Assembly (NCBI GenBank): GCA_019915135.1
Contig: JAHLMK010000010.1
Span: 744,001 to 808,000, forward strand
DNA from: Strobilurus pachycystidiatus
Lineage: Eukaryota; Basidiomycota; Agaricomycetes; Agaricales; Physalacriaceae
Direction of reading: 5' to 3'
Length of the DNA stretch: 64,000 nucleotides
Shown here: positions 54,265 through 64,000 of the stretch, piece after piece
How positions within the stretch are numbered: position 1 is the first letter of the stretch
Layout: each line of letters begins with the position of its first letter
Made by a program: the position numbers and the translations under genes
Notes under the pieces: generated by a model
The model's input: the letters and a program-made list of their open reading frames with translations, nothing else
What the model was told of the DNA's origin: nothing
The model's database searches: none

Positions 54265-54680
54265 TGAGTATTTATGTATTGGTATCTGTTGTTGTACTTT
54301 TTCGAACCCTTTCATACTGATACCCCCTATACTTTTACCAGGTACAGCTGCATTCAGATGTTCAGGCGTGACATTGTGGCCAAATGAACCCTACTTTCGT
54401 GGCAATGAATCTGGGGCGACGAAGGGGACGAGCTTCGCGCACAGATCACAATAGCAAAATTCTATTGTACGTAGAGGGTGAGGGTGTGTTTACATCATGG
54501 GGCCCGCGTCGGAGTGTTGAGGTGTGATTCTGAGCTTTTGTATTGATATCCATGATGGTCAGAAGTACTCAGTACTACAAGAAGCACCGTCGGCATGAGC
54601 ACTTCTGCGACATCTCTACAACGGCCCGTGGATCCGACTCGGGGCATAAAGTGGATCTTTGCTCCTTCCTGCTCACAGTC
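54265..54680. other. Intergenic
   Basis: This region holds the 3' flank of the dehydrogenase gene and the promoter of the next F-box gene. The frame of that F-box gene is open upstream to 54543 but without family likeness. I see nothing else. Confidence 0.4.
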
Positions 54681-56018
54681 ATGTCCCTGACAGACCTCCC
54701 TTCAGAGCTACTCGACGCTATCCTCGAGCAGCTCAGAGAGCCCTACGACTCTCAATCCCTCAAAAACTGCTCGCTCGTGTCTCATCGCTGGCACAGTCTC
54801 TGCCTCGCGCACCTCTTCAGCCACATCGTCTTGAACCCTATCGACTTCCGTCCCGCATCAGAAATCATTCATCCCCGGGAGTACGCGCAGTCCTATCACG
54901 CCATCGGGACGCTCTTGGCCACCTACCCCCAGGTCTCTCTGTCCGTACAGAGCCTCACACTCTTCCCGTCCCGAAAGCTCAGATGGCCGCCTACACAGCA
55001 CGCTACACTATCGCTCGATGCGATATTCACTGCCCTCCAAAATGTAAAGTCTGCTACTGTCAATTTCGGGGGTGTGGTCAATATGGAGCCTGTCGTTAGG
55101 TGGGGGTTGTCCGTGGATGGACAGGGACTGTTCGTGAAGACGATGGCTCAGCTGCATCGGCGCGTATTCGATGTATGCTCGTCGCCTTCGCTTTGTGACC
55201 TCCGTCTGGAGAACATCATGGCTGGCTTCCCCTCGCTCGTCGGTCCACACCTACGGAGTCTGACGTTGTGCAAAGCGACTCCCTCCTTTGAACATCGCTT
55301 TGACTCGTGGCCGGCCATGTCATCGACGGTGGCGCTCCAGTCGGTGTGTCTCGTCGGGCCCTACACGGTCTCCTCGTTCGTGGCGGCACTGAGGCAGCAA
55401 AGTATCGAATTCGCCCCCAGGGACCTGCAGAAGTTGCAGATATCATGCGAATTTACCTCGCGGATAATCACTTTGGCGGAGACGGCCGAACTGCTCGAAC
55501 TGGTTGACTTCCCTTCATTGGAGACCCTCGAGATTGGCATACTCGATGGCTTCACCAAAGGTTAGTATATTATTTCTCATTTTATCTAGCTACTGTGGCT
55601 GATGATAGTAATTGTAGAGCGTTCACTCCAACATGTCCTCAACCTCTCAGCTCTGCACCTGAAAAGCCTCAGTCTACACGTCAAATTGGAGACCTATACT
55701 GTAGAATATCTCACTCGTGTTCTTCAAGCTAGCTCGGGACGCACTATCGAGAACCTCGAAATCACCATTCACGCTCCCAACCCGCTTCCCGTGATGTTCA
55801 TCGACTTTGGTCACCCGGAATGGACCCGTTTCTTTGCCGCGTTGAACGCGATGTCTGGGACGATGAAGGCGTTGACAATCGAATTTTGTATTGGAGCTAA
55901 GGGCTACTCCACGCGGTCTCAAGTGGTTGAACGCTTGGGGAATGTTGGGACCTACTTGACATCACTGAGTCAGAGTGGCGCACAAGTCTTTGGAAAAGTT
56001 TCCGTCGATGTAAAATGA
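54681..56018 (+). CDS. F-box/LRR-like protein, 426 aa
   Basis: Exons 54681-55560 and 55618-56018 join across a 57-bp intron (GTTAGT...TTGTAG). The start MSLTDLPSELLDAILEQL with CSLVSHRWHSLCLAHLF is a standard F-box. Leucine-rich segments follow (VQSLTLF, LRSLTLCKA, LQKLQISC, L.SLETLEIGIL, LHLKSLSLH, IENLEITIH). It is a likely SCF adaptor. ATG 54681 was chosen because the F-box follows directly. The gene is intact. Confidence 0.8.
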
Positions 56019-56385
56019 ATCTAGGCTTGGATACGTCTCGAGAAGCTTCGTGCTAGTACGAAGTCCTTCACAACGGCACAAATTGAATAAATCTGGAATT
56101 TGTTCAAGCCAATCCGTCGTTGCTTTCGGGCTAGTATATCGTCATTACGCTGGTGGTGAAATCTCGATTCAGATTGATCTACCATGGTATACACTGGTGC
56201 TGGCGCATCTGGAAACCCAATAGGCTTCCAAGCATGAGTCGCCTCTTGGACCCTACAGCGGTAACCGGTTGAGAATGGCCGAGTGACGGATACGGATTAC
56301 TCCAGCCGTTCAATATACAAATGACTGATTTTTATCTCCCACGAACAGTAGGCGATTTCCAGGTAACACTTGTACATTCCTGTGT
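56019..56385. other. Intergenic, convergent 3' ends
   Basis: No gene or repeat is visible in this gap between two convergent genes. Confidence 0.4.
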
Positions 56386-58082
56386 TTAAATGTTTATCCA
56401 GCGAGTAGAGCGGTTCTGCCTCGCACTACGTTGCGGCAATATCTCGGACTCATCGAAAGGGGAGCCAACATGCCCTGCTCTGGGTGGTTCATCGGTGAGC
56501 ATTGCATCAAGTAAGTCGAGCACTAGGTCTGCGGCGGCGATCCCGGTGATATCAGCTGGATTACTGCTTGAGTAATCTGATAGGTCTCTTGTGAGATTTC
56601 ACTGACCGTGATCGTACGCCGGAGCAACCTCGACAATATCTGCGCCACTATAGTCGTCATACATGTTCAGTATCATTTGCGAACTATACTTATATGCTTT
56701 GTATACGCACACAAAGTTCAGTCCGGCGAGTCCCCGTATGATGCGTTTCATCTCTCGGGTTGTCCAGCCACCAGCTTCCGGTGTTCCTGCTAAAGTTCGA
56801 CGATTATGAACGGTGGTGTTCACGTGGAGATTGAAATGAGATGACTTACTAGCAGGGGCCAAGGCAGGATCTGCGTTCGTCAACCAGCTTGGTCGATATA
56901 TGAGGTACACTGGCAGCAGCTTGTGGCACGTACCGATAACATCAATATCTAAGCTGAGGATATCATCAATGGCTAAACTGAACACTACATACGATGAAGG
57001 TACCTCAGATAGACAGGCGAGTCACCGACACGCTTTCGGATTGCCGCAATGACAGCCTTGACGCCATAATCGTCAAGATCTTCCGCACTGATGACTTGGA
57101 AGCCGACGGTTTCATCATGGATGACTTGTTGCATTCCCTGCGACAGCTGAATTGACCAGATCATCAAACAGAGCGGACGTGCTACCTACAGGCATCTTGC
57201 TCCTGATACCTCCATGAATGCTCGTGTTCGTCATGAGATGCTATTCTGCAGCGATGGTGAAGTAGGATCCATGCGTGATGCGCTCCTGGTCTGTTTGTCC
57301 TTCGACCGCGCCAGTGTCCATGTGCGAGTCAAAGTGTATCACAGACACTGGCCCGTAGACTTTGTGAAGAGAACGCAGAATGGGTAAAACCTATATACCG
57401 ACAGTCAACAAATGAAAAACCAGAGAAAGATGCCGCTAACGATTGTATGGTCTCCGCCGAGAGTTATGACGCGTGGATGCTCTTTGCCATCCAAAGAAAG
57501 CGCTGACGTGCGGTCTTTGTACAGCGCGCTGTTACCGCCCATGACTGGTCGAGATATGAGCGTCGAGTACGCAGCTTCCATTTGGTCAAGCGCCTTGACG
57601 TTGTCCATCCCAGTGACTGGGACCTGACACATCTTATCGTCAGCGGGGCTATCCCGAAAGGTCCTTCGCGCATGTTGTCCCGGCGCATGTATCTCACTTA
57701 CATCTCCACAGTCAATCAATTGCGAGCCAAGTTTGCCCGGGTTGACCTCCCAGCTCAGGTCCCAAGCATAAGCGGGCAGAGTCAACCTTCTGCTGCCCGA
57801 GCGAATGGCATAGGGCCCGAAACGCGCACCAGGTCGATACGAGGTCGTCGTATCAAAAGGCATCCCTAAGATGGCGATATCGTACGACGAAGAGGCATCT
57901 TGGAGACATTTCACGTATGGCAAATGCGCATAGCTGAGCGTCCCGCCGATGTAGCCGTATTCATTCTGAGGGCCATACTTGGATGTCCAGGGTTCATCTG
58001 CAGTTGACGGTGGTGACGAAAGCAATCCTGCTTGGTGTGCCCAAACCACTGGCAGCGAGGCAAAGAGCAGAGAAGAAAACAT
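56386..58082 (-). CDS. Agmatinase-like ureohydrolase, secreted form
   Basis: The start [15 protein letters not shown] is a signal peptide (ATG 58082; another in-frame ATG is at 58163). Exons then give the ureohydrolase motifs: [31 protein letters not shown] (first metal ligand His), [10 protein letters not shown] (metal-binding D-x-H-x-D), [23 protein letters not shown] joined by splicing to DPALAPA, and [12 protein letters not shown]. The last exon gives [18 protein letters not shown] and ends STRWINI. The enzyme would cleave agmatine or a related guanidino compound to urea, with two Mn ions; the exact substrate is not certain. About eight introns. No break was found. Confidence 0.85.
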
Positions 58083-58496
58083 GGGAGTAAGTGAGTCAAA
58101 GGGTCTGAGTGGATAACGATAACGATAATGACAGTAGGCAGGCAAAACAGAGAGATGGGACATAATGTGATAGGCATTCTACATAACTTACCGGTTTCGC
58201 TGCGCATGAGCCACAGCTAGGCTTTGCAGCATTCGGACGATGGATACTGGAAAAGATAAGCTCCGTGGATGCAATCGGAGATATATTCGAGTTGGGGTGC
58301 GATCAGCATGAGCCCATCGCGATCGACTGATGTCTAGCTAAGTATAAGTTGAGTGCAATGTCAGACGCGACGCGTCGACGAATCAATAACAAGATCTACG
58401 TGCGTAACATATACAAGATGTAGGGTCTGCAGCCAGCTGAAGTATGGTACAAGGACAATAGCAAGATATAAGATACAAACAAAATGACAAGATTCG
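58083..58496. other. Intergenic
   Basis: This gap lies between two minus-strand genes. It contains the 5' flank of the agmatinase-like gene, including a GATAACGATAACGATAATG repeat (about 58112-58130) that might bind GATA factors. No gene is seen. Confidence 0.45.
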
Positions 58497-59892
58497 TCAG
58501 CCCAGAATTTCGCCCTCCTCCAACAGCCACTGACCCACAACCTCACTGCTTGCATCGGACAGCGTCTCGCTTACTTCCCTCTTGACCGAAACTGTCTCCT
58601 CCTGCAACTCTAACTTGACCGGTTCATACGGTGTCCAGCTTGCTTCCCTCTTCACCGATACGATTCCACCATGCGACTCGGTCGTGGCTGGAAGAGCCGC
58701 AGAACTAGGGAACGCCCGCTTCGACAAACGGGCACAAGAGTCTTCTTTTGGCTGCTTGGGGAAGCTAGGATTGGGAGTGAAGACAAAGGCGTTGGGAGGT
58801 CCGGTAACTGCAGGGTGCTTTGCAGCTGGAGTCAGCGCTGGAGATGCTCGAGTCCTTGAATAAGGCGTGGGTTTGGGCACAGTCGTGGATTTCGATTTCG
58901 TTGTCGATCGGTGTTTCGACGTAGAAGCGAGGGACATGGAGGTGGGAGAAGAGTACGTTTCGGGACCTTGCAAGGTTGCCGGGTCTACGGGCTCGAGCTC
59001 TACATGAGACCAGTCGGCCAGACGAGCTTTCTGGTCTTTGATTCTCTGAAATGCGGTGAGGAGTCGGTTGAGCGTGCAATAGATGGTGCGAACCTGGAAG
59101 AGAAATCGACACATCTTGTAGCCGCTCTTCCCTTTTTGTTCCCAAGCCTTATTGAACTATGAGCAATGCTGCAACTTTGAAAAGATGGGGCTTACATTGG
59201 TAACCATGAACAGACCGTCGTAGCGAAACCTGTCCGCCGTTATCAGTACGGTAAAGTGAGGCTTAGGGGAAGATTTTCTACCCTTCAACTGGCGCATACT
59301 TGGACTTGTGTCTTGAGCCTCGGATAACACGTAGAGGCTTCTTGGAGAAATACGACATCTACGACAAATTGAACCCATAGTCCAGGCAGCAAGGCAAGGC
59401 TTACCTGCAGCTGAGCATTACCCTTGTTCTCCCATGACTGGTCCTCCGTTTGCAGCTTGGATCGGTCTGCACGTCCACCTGCGGGTCGATCAGATCCAGC
59501 GTCATCGACAATGGTAAACAACATAGAGTACCTGCGCCGGTGTAGTAGCTGCAGATGGTGAATATTGCGCGGGAGAGATAGACAGCATAGGACGCACAAA
59601 TAGGTCCCGTAATCTTCGTCATCCTCGTATCCCCCAGACCTGCGCCCGCTGTCAGGGACCATCTATACAATCTCAAGAACACGCACAGAGTTACAGAAAA
59701 TGCGCCCTCCCCATCGCGCCCGTGTATGCCTGCCTGAGTGTGCCCATGCACGCCCGCATTGCAGCACTCGGTACGGTCCTTGAATGTGCTGCCAACGGGG
59801 TATCCAGGTATGTGCCAATGAGTCGCGGAGCTGCAGATATGAGATAAGTTTATTATTTGAGGGGATATCCGGTGGGCATACATGGGTGGCAT
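58497..59892 (-). CDS. SRA-YDG domain protein, about 333 aa
   Basis: Splicing on the minus strand reveals a complete SRA-YDG domain: HIPGYPVGSTFKDRTECCNA, AGVHGHTQAGIHGRDGEGAF (in the family G-V-H...A-G-I-x-G), then across a GTGCGT intron VTLSGGYEDDEDYG, YYTGAGGRADRSKLQ, EDQSWENKGNAQLQ, KKPLRVIRGSRHKSKYAPVE, FRYDGLFM and NKAWEQKGKSGYKMCRF. SRA domains bind hemi- or fully methylated (or oxidised) cytosine by base flipping (UHRF1, SUVH). One exon, CTACTACACCGGCGCAG (59532-59548), is only 17 bases. After the domain comes a 180-residue disordered Ser/Pro tail with repeated VKREVS/VKREAS motifs that could be SUMO sites. It has no RING, PHD or SET domain. One donor (GTTACC) is unusual. Confidence 0.8.
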
Positions 59893-60129
59893 AGTCGTCG
59901 GTTGGACGTAATTCAACAAGTGCCACTGGTAAGAGCGAAAGAAAGATAAGTACAGGGTCGCAATATTTCTAATTACGTCCAGACTCCAATCACGCGTCGT
60001 TGGTCAGGTGACGGGGCCAGGCGCCGGCAGGCAGCCACGCGGCCCTTCGATCAATGTCCTCCAAGTTCATCGTTCCAGCTTGAAGCCTTCACTGACTTGA
60101 ACGCGTCGCTGTGCCACTGTCGTGACCGA
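59893..60129. other. Intergenic, divergent promoter region
   Basis: The gap between the SRA-YDG gene and the next plus-strand gene. It is GC-rich around 60005-60045 (GGGGCCAGGCGCCGGC). No gene is seen. Confidence 0.4.
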
Positions 60130-61243
60130 ATGGCGAAACTTACAGACCTCGAATACATCAGAATTGGAAAGAGACTAGAATCCACAGCACCAGTGCTCTC
60201 CGACTCGGACAGGCGAAGTACCGGCGGACATCATCTTTAGCATCATAGACAAAATCGCGCACCTCTTCTCGGAGTCGTGGGTCATTCGCACAACACTTCT
60301 CTCATGCGCGTGCACCTCGAAACTTTTTCTTGGTCGCGCGCGCAAACATCTATTCCATCACATCACCTTACTGCCCATCAATCCCCAACGCATGTGCACT
60401 AGCCACCGCTCATGTACTACCGGGTGCAACAACGGATCCGACGAAAAGACCTTCTCTGTAGCCTCCTTCGCCAGACTGTTGAAGTTCTCTCCGGACGTTG
60501 GGGCATCCGTTTCATCCGTCACCATCAGCGGCGGTACAGACGAGGTTCGCGAGTCGGGGAGCGTTCAACTGAACGCATGGCTAGGGATCGACGAGACTGT
60601 TCCGGTGTTCGACAGCCTCACATCCATCCGAAGCGTCTGTTTCCGTTTGATCGATCTGACGGAAAATGTTGACGTTCAGAGGTGCATACGGCTATTTGGT
60701 GGGATGCGGATCAACGACGTTACGTTGACGGGCCTTTGGGTGCAGAATAGGGCCTTTTTGACGGAGCTTCTCTGTGTACTCCCTGAACTGGAGACGCTCC
60801 GCGTCCTGAAATCCGACAAGCAGCAGTTCAGTCCCACCTTCTCTCTTGATCCAGAATCCGACACCCCAGATGGTGCCGCCTACAGCGGATGCCTCCTTCG
60901 CCACCTGAGAACGCTGGAGCTACGGGCACTCGATGCGGATGAGATTGACGGACTTATACAAAGAGCATGGCCAATATCCTTGGCCAACATTTCCACGCCT
61001 TACTTCTCATCGGATTACTTTGAAGTAGGAAAAGCGTTCCAGTATCTCCTCTCCGCTTCTACTGCCGTGAGGAGACTATCTGTGGACTTGCGCTACGACC
61101 ACCGGGAAAGCATGCATATCTATCAATTTACACTACTTTTGAACCAACGAGCGTGGAGACTCAGAAGCACTGTATCCACGGCTGCTATCTCTCGCAATGA
61201 TTGTAGCGCTACTAGTGTACTCTATGACTCCATGTCGATGTAG
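60130..61243 (+). pseudogene. F-box-like gene with a frame break near 60220
   Basis: The open frame 60224-61243 includes EVPADIIFSIIDKIAHLF and LLSCACTSKLFLGRARKHLF, an F-box-like start, and leucine-rich pieces (INDVTLTGLWV, LETLRVLK, LRTLELRALDAD). The only good upstream ATG (60130, MAKLTDLEYIRIGKR) is in another frame that would have to be joined by an intron or by losing one base near 60215-60220. Otherwise translation starts at ATG 60392 and loses the F-box. Hence the call of broken or mis-sequenced; a missed small intron is the alternative. Confidence 0.5.
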
Positions 61244-61995
61244 ATCATTATAAAACTTGAACGGATACGATAGTACTGAACACAAATTTTAAAGTCCATC
61301 GAGCTCCCGTTGCCTCTGTCAGTAGCATCCAATGTCATACTGGACACGCATGATTGGGCATGGCTTTGTCTCTCGGCGCAAAACCATCTCAAATCTCGAT
61401 ATTCAATACAGCTTAGCTCGGAGTCACTGTCAGAGCCCAACCGACACGTTAAGGACATCGGCCTGCCGAATGCCGTGACAGCTGACATTATCCGGCATCC
61501 GGCACTGCGGGTCCCCGCCGCCCGGCTCACAGCCTTTCACTTTCCGCTAATCTCGGCTCGGCGGTTGCACTAGCAACTCATGGTCCCACGACTCCCACCT
61601 AGTAGCTCCTGCTTATTTGCCACTGGGAAACAGCTTTGCCCCACAAATGCCCTACGTTCTCGAAGGTGCCGACGCCTTCGGGCTGGACTGGCAGCGCCCA
61701 GGCTCCAACGGCTCGCAATTCATCAATATCCAACGAGCGCGGACAAAGTCAGGACAGGATCCATCGACATCACCGGGCTACAAGTTAGTCAATATGATGT
61801 TCATCAAGAGAGGGGTAGATGTGGGTCAAGTAGCCAATAGATTTGGGAGTGACAGAATCAGCAAATCATCCGGCCGTTCAATCTCATCTTACGCGACGTA
61901 GTTGATCTGTTCGACGCTCCCTTTCCTCCGATGGTCATGGACTTTGTCTCTCGAACATAAAGTTGTACACCCCCGCTCATTCACTCGAGCACGAA
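61244..61995. other. Upstream DNA of D6, partly duplicated from D5
   Basis: About 61570-61790 matches 51340-51600 in inverted orientation. No gene is supported; plus-strand frames of 80-95 codons here have no recognisable content. Confidence 0.45.
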
Positions 61996-63657
61996 ATGGC
62001 GCCACTGGCAGCCGAGACTACGGGCGGCATCGAAATTTCCCTTTTGTGAGTCGCCTACTCTACTCCTTGCCACCATTTGCCAGACCGACATGGATCCGCA
62101 GAACAGGCCCTCTGGTGACTGGCGTCAGCTCTCTCGCCTCCTGAAAGCGTCTGAACGGTTGCATTCATTAGATCCTTGGGTACATGTGGAGCTATGCCCT
62201 CTACGGCGCACTTGTCGTACAATTCTGTGAGTCTCATCCCCAACAGCGGCCTAAGTGAGCACGAGCTTACACCCAGGATAACAGTCATATACTGCCAGTT
62301 CTTCAAGAGAGACTCGCTGGCGCTTAAGGCTTTTGGTGCGCGAGTATTAATATCGCTGTCCGGCAGCTGGCTAAATTTACGACGCTGCAGTATGGGCACT
62401 GTTTACCCTGGTGACTGTGTCTATGGTTTTCATGAACATCGGTGCCTGGACGGCCTTTGGATCAGGATGGGGCAATACTGATGAGCTCTTCGCGCAAAAC
62501 TGGTCGTGGAGACCGTTGACTGCCCTCAACTCCCTTGGTAAGTACCCTCACTGTGTGAATGCTAGGAGTGCCACGCCAACCCACATTTCATGTTTCAGAG
62601 GCAGGAATGGCTCAGACCTTCTATGCATGGCGCATTTGGAAGCTGACTGACTCGATTTGGCTGCCCTCGCTAATCGGACTGGTAAGTCAGCTCATCTTGA
62701 GCGACCATGCGAGTTTGAAAGGCGTTTGTCCAGATTGCAATTACACGAATAGGCCTTGGAATCCATGTGGCGGTTGCGGTACGTATACGGCGCAGACACG
62801 GACCTCGGACTGAACACTCATCCAATGTGACAGACATCAATACATGGCGGCAAGGTAGAGTATTTATTTAAACTGTCACCAGAACTCACCGTGCGTCTTC
62901 ACAATCTCAAGTCGACGTCCGGCGCATCCTCGTCATGTTATACTGAAAGCTTAGTAGGCGTGGACCACTCTAAGCGTTGCTTGTGATCTTCTCATAACCG
63001 TTTCCACTGTCTTTTTCGTGTGTTTCCGTAACTTATCTGCAAGCGCCCCCGCTCTTATTTTGCTCTTTAGCTAGCCCGGCGGAAAACCCGGACTACGTTC
63101 AGCTACACAAACAGCATGTTGAACAGACTCATCCGCCTGACTGCCGAGACTGGCGCTGTGACATCCATCGCGGCATCACTTGAGCTCGCGCTCTGGCACC
63201 TGTTCGAGCAGAAAAACTTTCATTATATCCTGTGGGTCCCTCAGACTCGCTGCACTCGCTGGCCGTTCGTGCTAACTTTCTCGACTCCAGATTCCTCACG
63301 ATAGGAAACTTGTAGGCCCTTACCAGTCACCTGTCCATCACGCCGTCTCACGATACTGGTAGATATGCGAGCATGCTTATGATTATTCTGAACTGCCGCA
63401 GCCATGGATCCGGCCGCGACTCGGAACGACCAGGTCTTTCGACGAGCCTGAGGCAGGCTCTTTCACGTCAAGTCCATATAACTTGTACGACGGATGTCGT
63501 GACAGATCGCGAAGCGAGTCTGAGTGTTATATCTGTAAGAGTCAGTGACCTTTCCTGATACTTTACTCAATGCTAAGCCTGGAGGACTCAGGATCTCACG
63601 GCATCGTCTACGGGGAAGAACGAAGCGAAAGAGAAAGAGCAAGAGCAACAAATTTAG
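61996..63657 (+). CDS. DUF6534-type membrane protein, copy D6
   Basis: Start MAPLAAETTGGIEISLL (ATG 61996) before GTGAGT, then LGYMWSYALYGALVVQF, YCQFFKRDSLALKAFG, LVTVSMVFMNIGAWTAFGSGWG, FAQNWSWRPLTALNSLG, MAQTFYAWRIWKLTDSIWLP, MLNRLIRLTAETGAVTSIAASLELALWHLF, RYASMLMIILNCR and a Lys/Glu tail ending KEQEQQI at 63657. It is the inverted twin of D5. The exon around 62750-62990 is unclear, as in D5, so both may share damage or an exon I could not resolve. Confidence 0.6.
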
Positions 63658-63924
63658 ATTATGATGCGCCATCGCATCCATGTTGTGGTGTACGATATCA
63701 GAGGCGTCCATAACTATATTGTATTCTCCTTCCGGGTGCCGGCGAGGGAACAAGTTCGTGAATCCCGTGGTTATTGATGATTGTTCGAGACTTTCTGAGT
63801 CTCTGATTGGCTGGGAAAGTGCGAGTATAGAATCTCAGGCTCTCCGAGTCATCCTCTTCGGCGATCTCTTTCCTGCGTTATCGATCTCTATTGCAGCACC
63901 TTGCCTCCGACCATCCATCGTCAT

Positions 63925-64000
63925 GACAGATCCACTGGACCTATACGACGTCGCTCTCCTCCTGTCATACGAAGCGTTCTCCACAGAACCTCGATTTCGC
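63925..64000 (+). CDS. Start of a gene cut by the window edge
   Basis: ATG 63925 in GTCATGA opens a frame to the edge: MTDPLDLYDVALLLSYEAF and on (25 codons). It is preceded by a pyrimidine-rich region. Too little is present to name it. Confidence 0.35.

Noticed and set aside
59663..59694. A 32-bp intron in the SRA-YDG gene using GTAACT.
   Set aside because: The 47-bp alternative starting GTGCGT restores the conserved LSGGYEDD sequence of the family and has normal length.

Overview
The window is nuclear DNA of a filamentous basidiomycete, most likely an Agaricomycete. The evidence is genes split by 50-65 bp GT-AG introns, several F-box/LRR genes, DUF6534-type membrane proteins, a GT90 (CAP10) glycosyltransferase, a cytochrome P450, a PL1 pectin lyase and a TET/JBP-like dioxygenase. 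Species cannot be fixed from the sequence alone.

Positions 96-16963 are one very young, very large Ty3/gypsy LTR retrotransposon (16.9 kb, LTRs of about 1.67 kb). It has a 4-bp target duplication (ACGC), a primer-binding site and a polypurine tract. Gag, protease and pol are followed by about 6 kb of cargo: a sense, intron-containing gene for a nuclear-looking cysteine-cluster protein, then two spliced genes on the opposite strand (322 and about 450 aa). An exact 15-bp copy of the 3' polypurine tract lies at the border of the antisense block. The 3' LTR carries a 470-bp hAT-like MITE.

The retroelement sits inside an inverted partial copy of the 5' end of the neighbouring gene, a TET/JBP-like 2-oxoglutarate/Fe(II) dioxygenase (17.9-20.7 kb). 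Next come a P450 (21.0-23.3, minus), two F-box genes (24.0-27.4), a pectin lyase (27.5-29.4, minus), another F-box gene (30.3-32.1), a DUF952 protein (32.6-33.0, minus), a secreted beta-trefoil-like protein (34.0-34.6) and a conserved-looking acidic coiled-coil protein (34.9-36.0, minus).

From 37.9 to 51.0 kb there is an expanded DUF6534 membrane-protein family (five copies here and a sixth, inverted, at 62.0-63.7). A GT90 gene lies among them, with its reading frame continuous with the last exon of the second copy. One copy is split by a second hAT-like MITE; a third MITE lies at 52.1-52.5 kb. Then come a 3-beta-HSD/epimerase-like gene (52.7-54.3), an F-box gene (54.7-56.0), an agmatinase-like ureohydrolase (56.4-58.1, minus), an SRA-YDG domain protein (58.5-59.9, minus) and a possibly broken F-box gene (60.1-61.2).

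Two themes link the parts. The window holds a putative DNA-base oxidase (TET/JBP) and a putative reader of modified cytosine (SRA-YDG) about 38 kb apart, in a landscape of active transposons. Several otherwise well preserved genes each need exactly one extra base, often at a short homopolymer, to stay in frame, which looks more like assembly error or very recent mutation than long decay.
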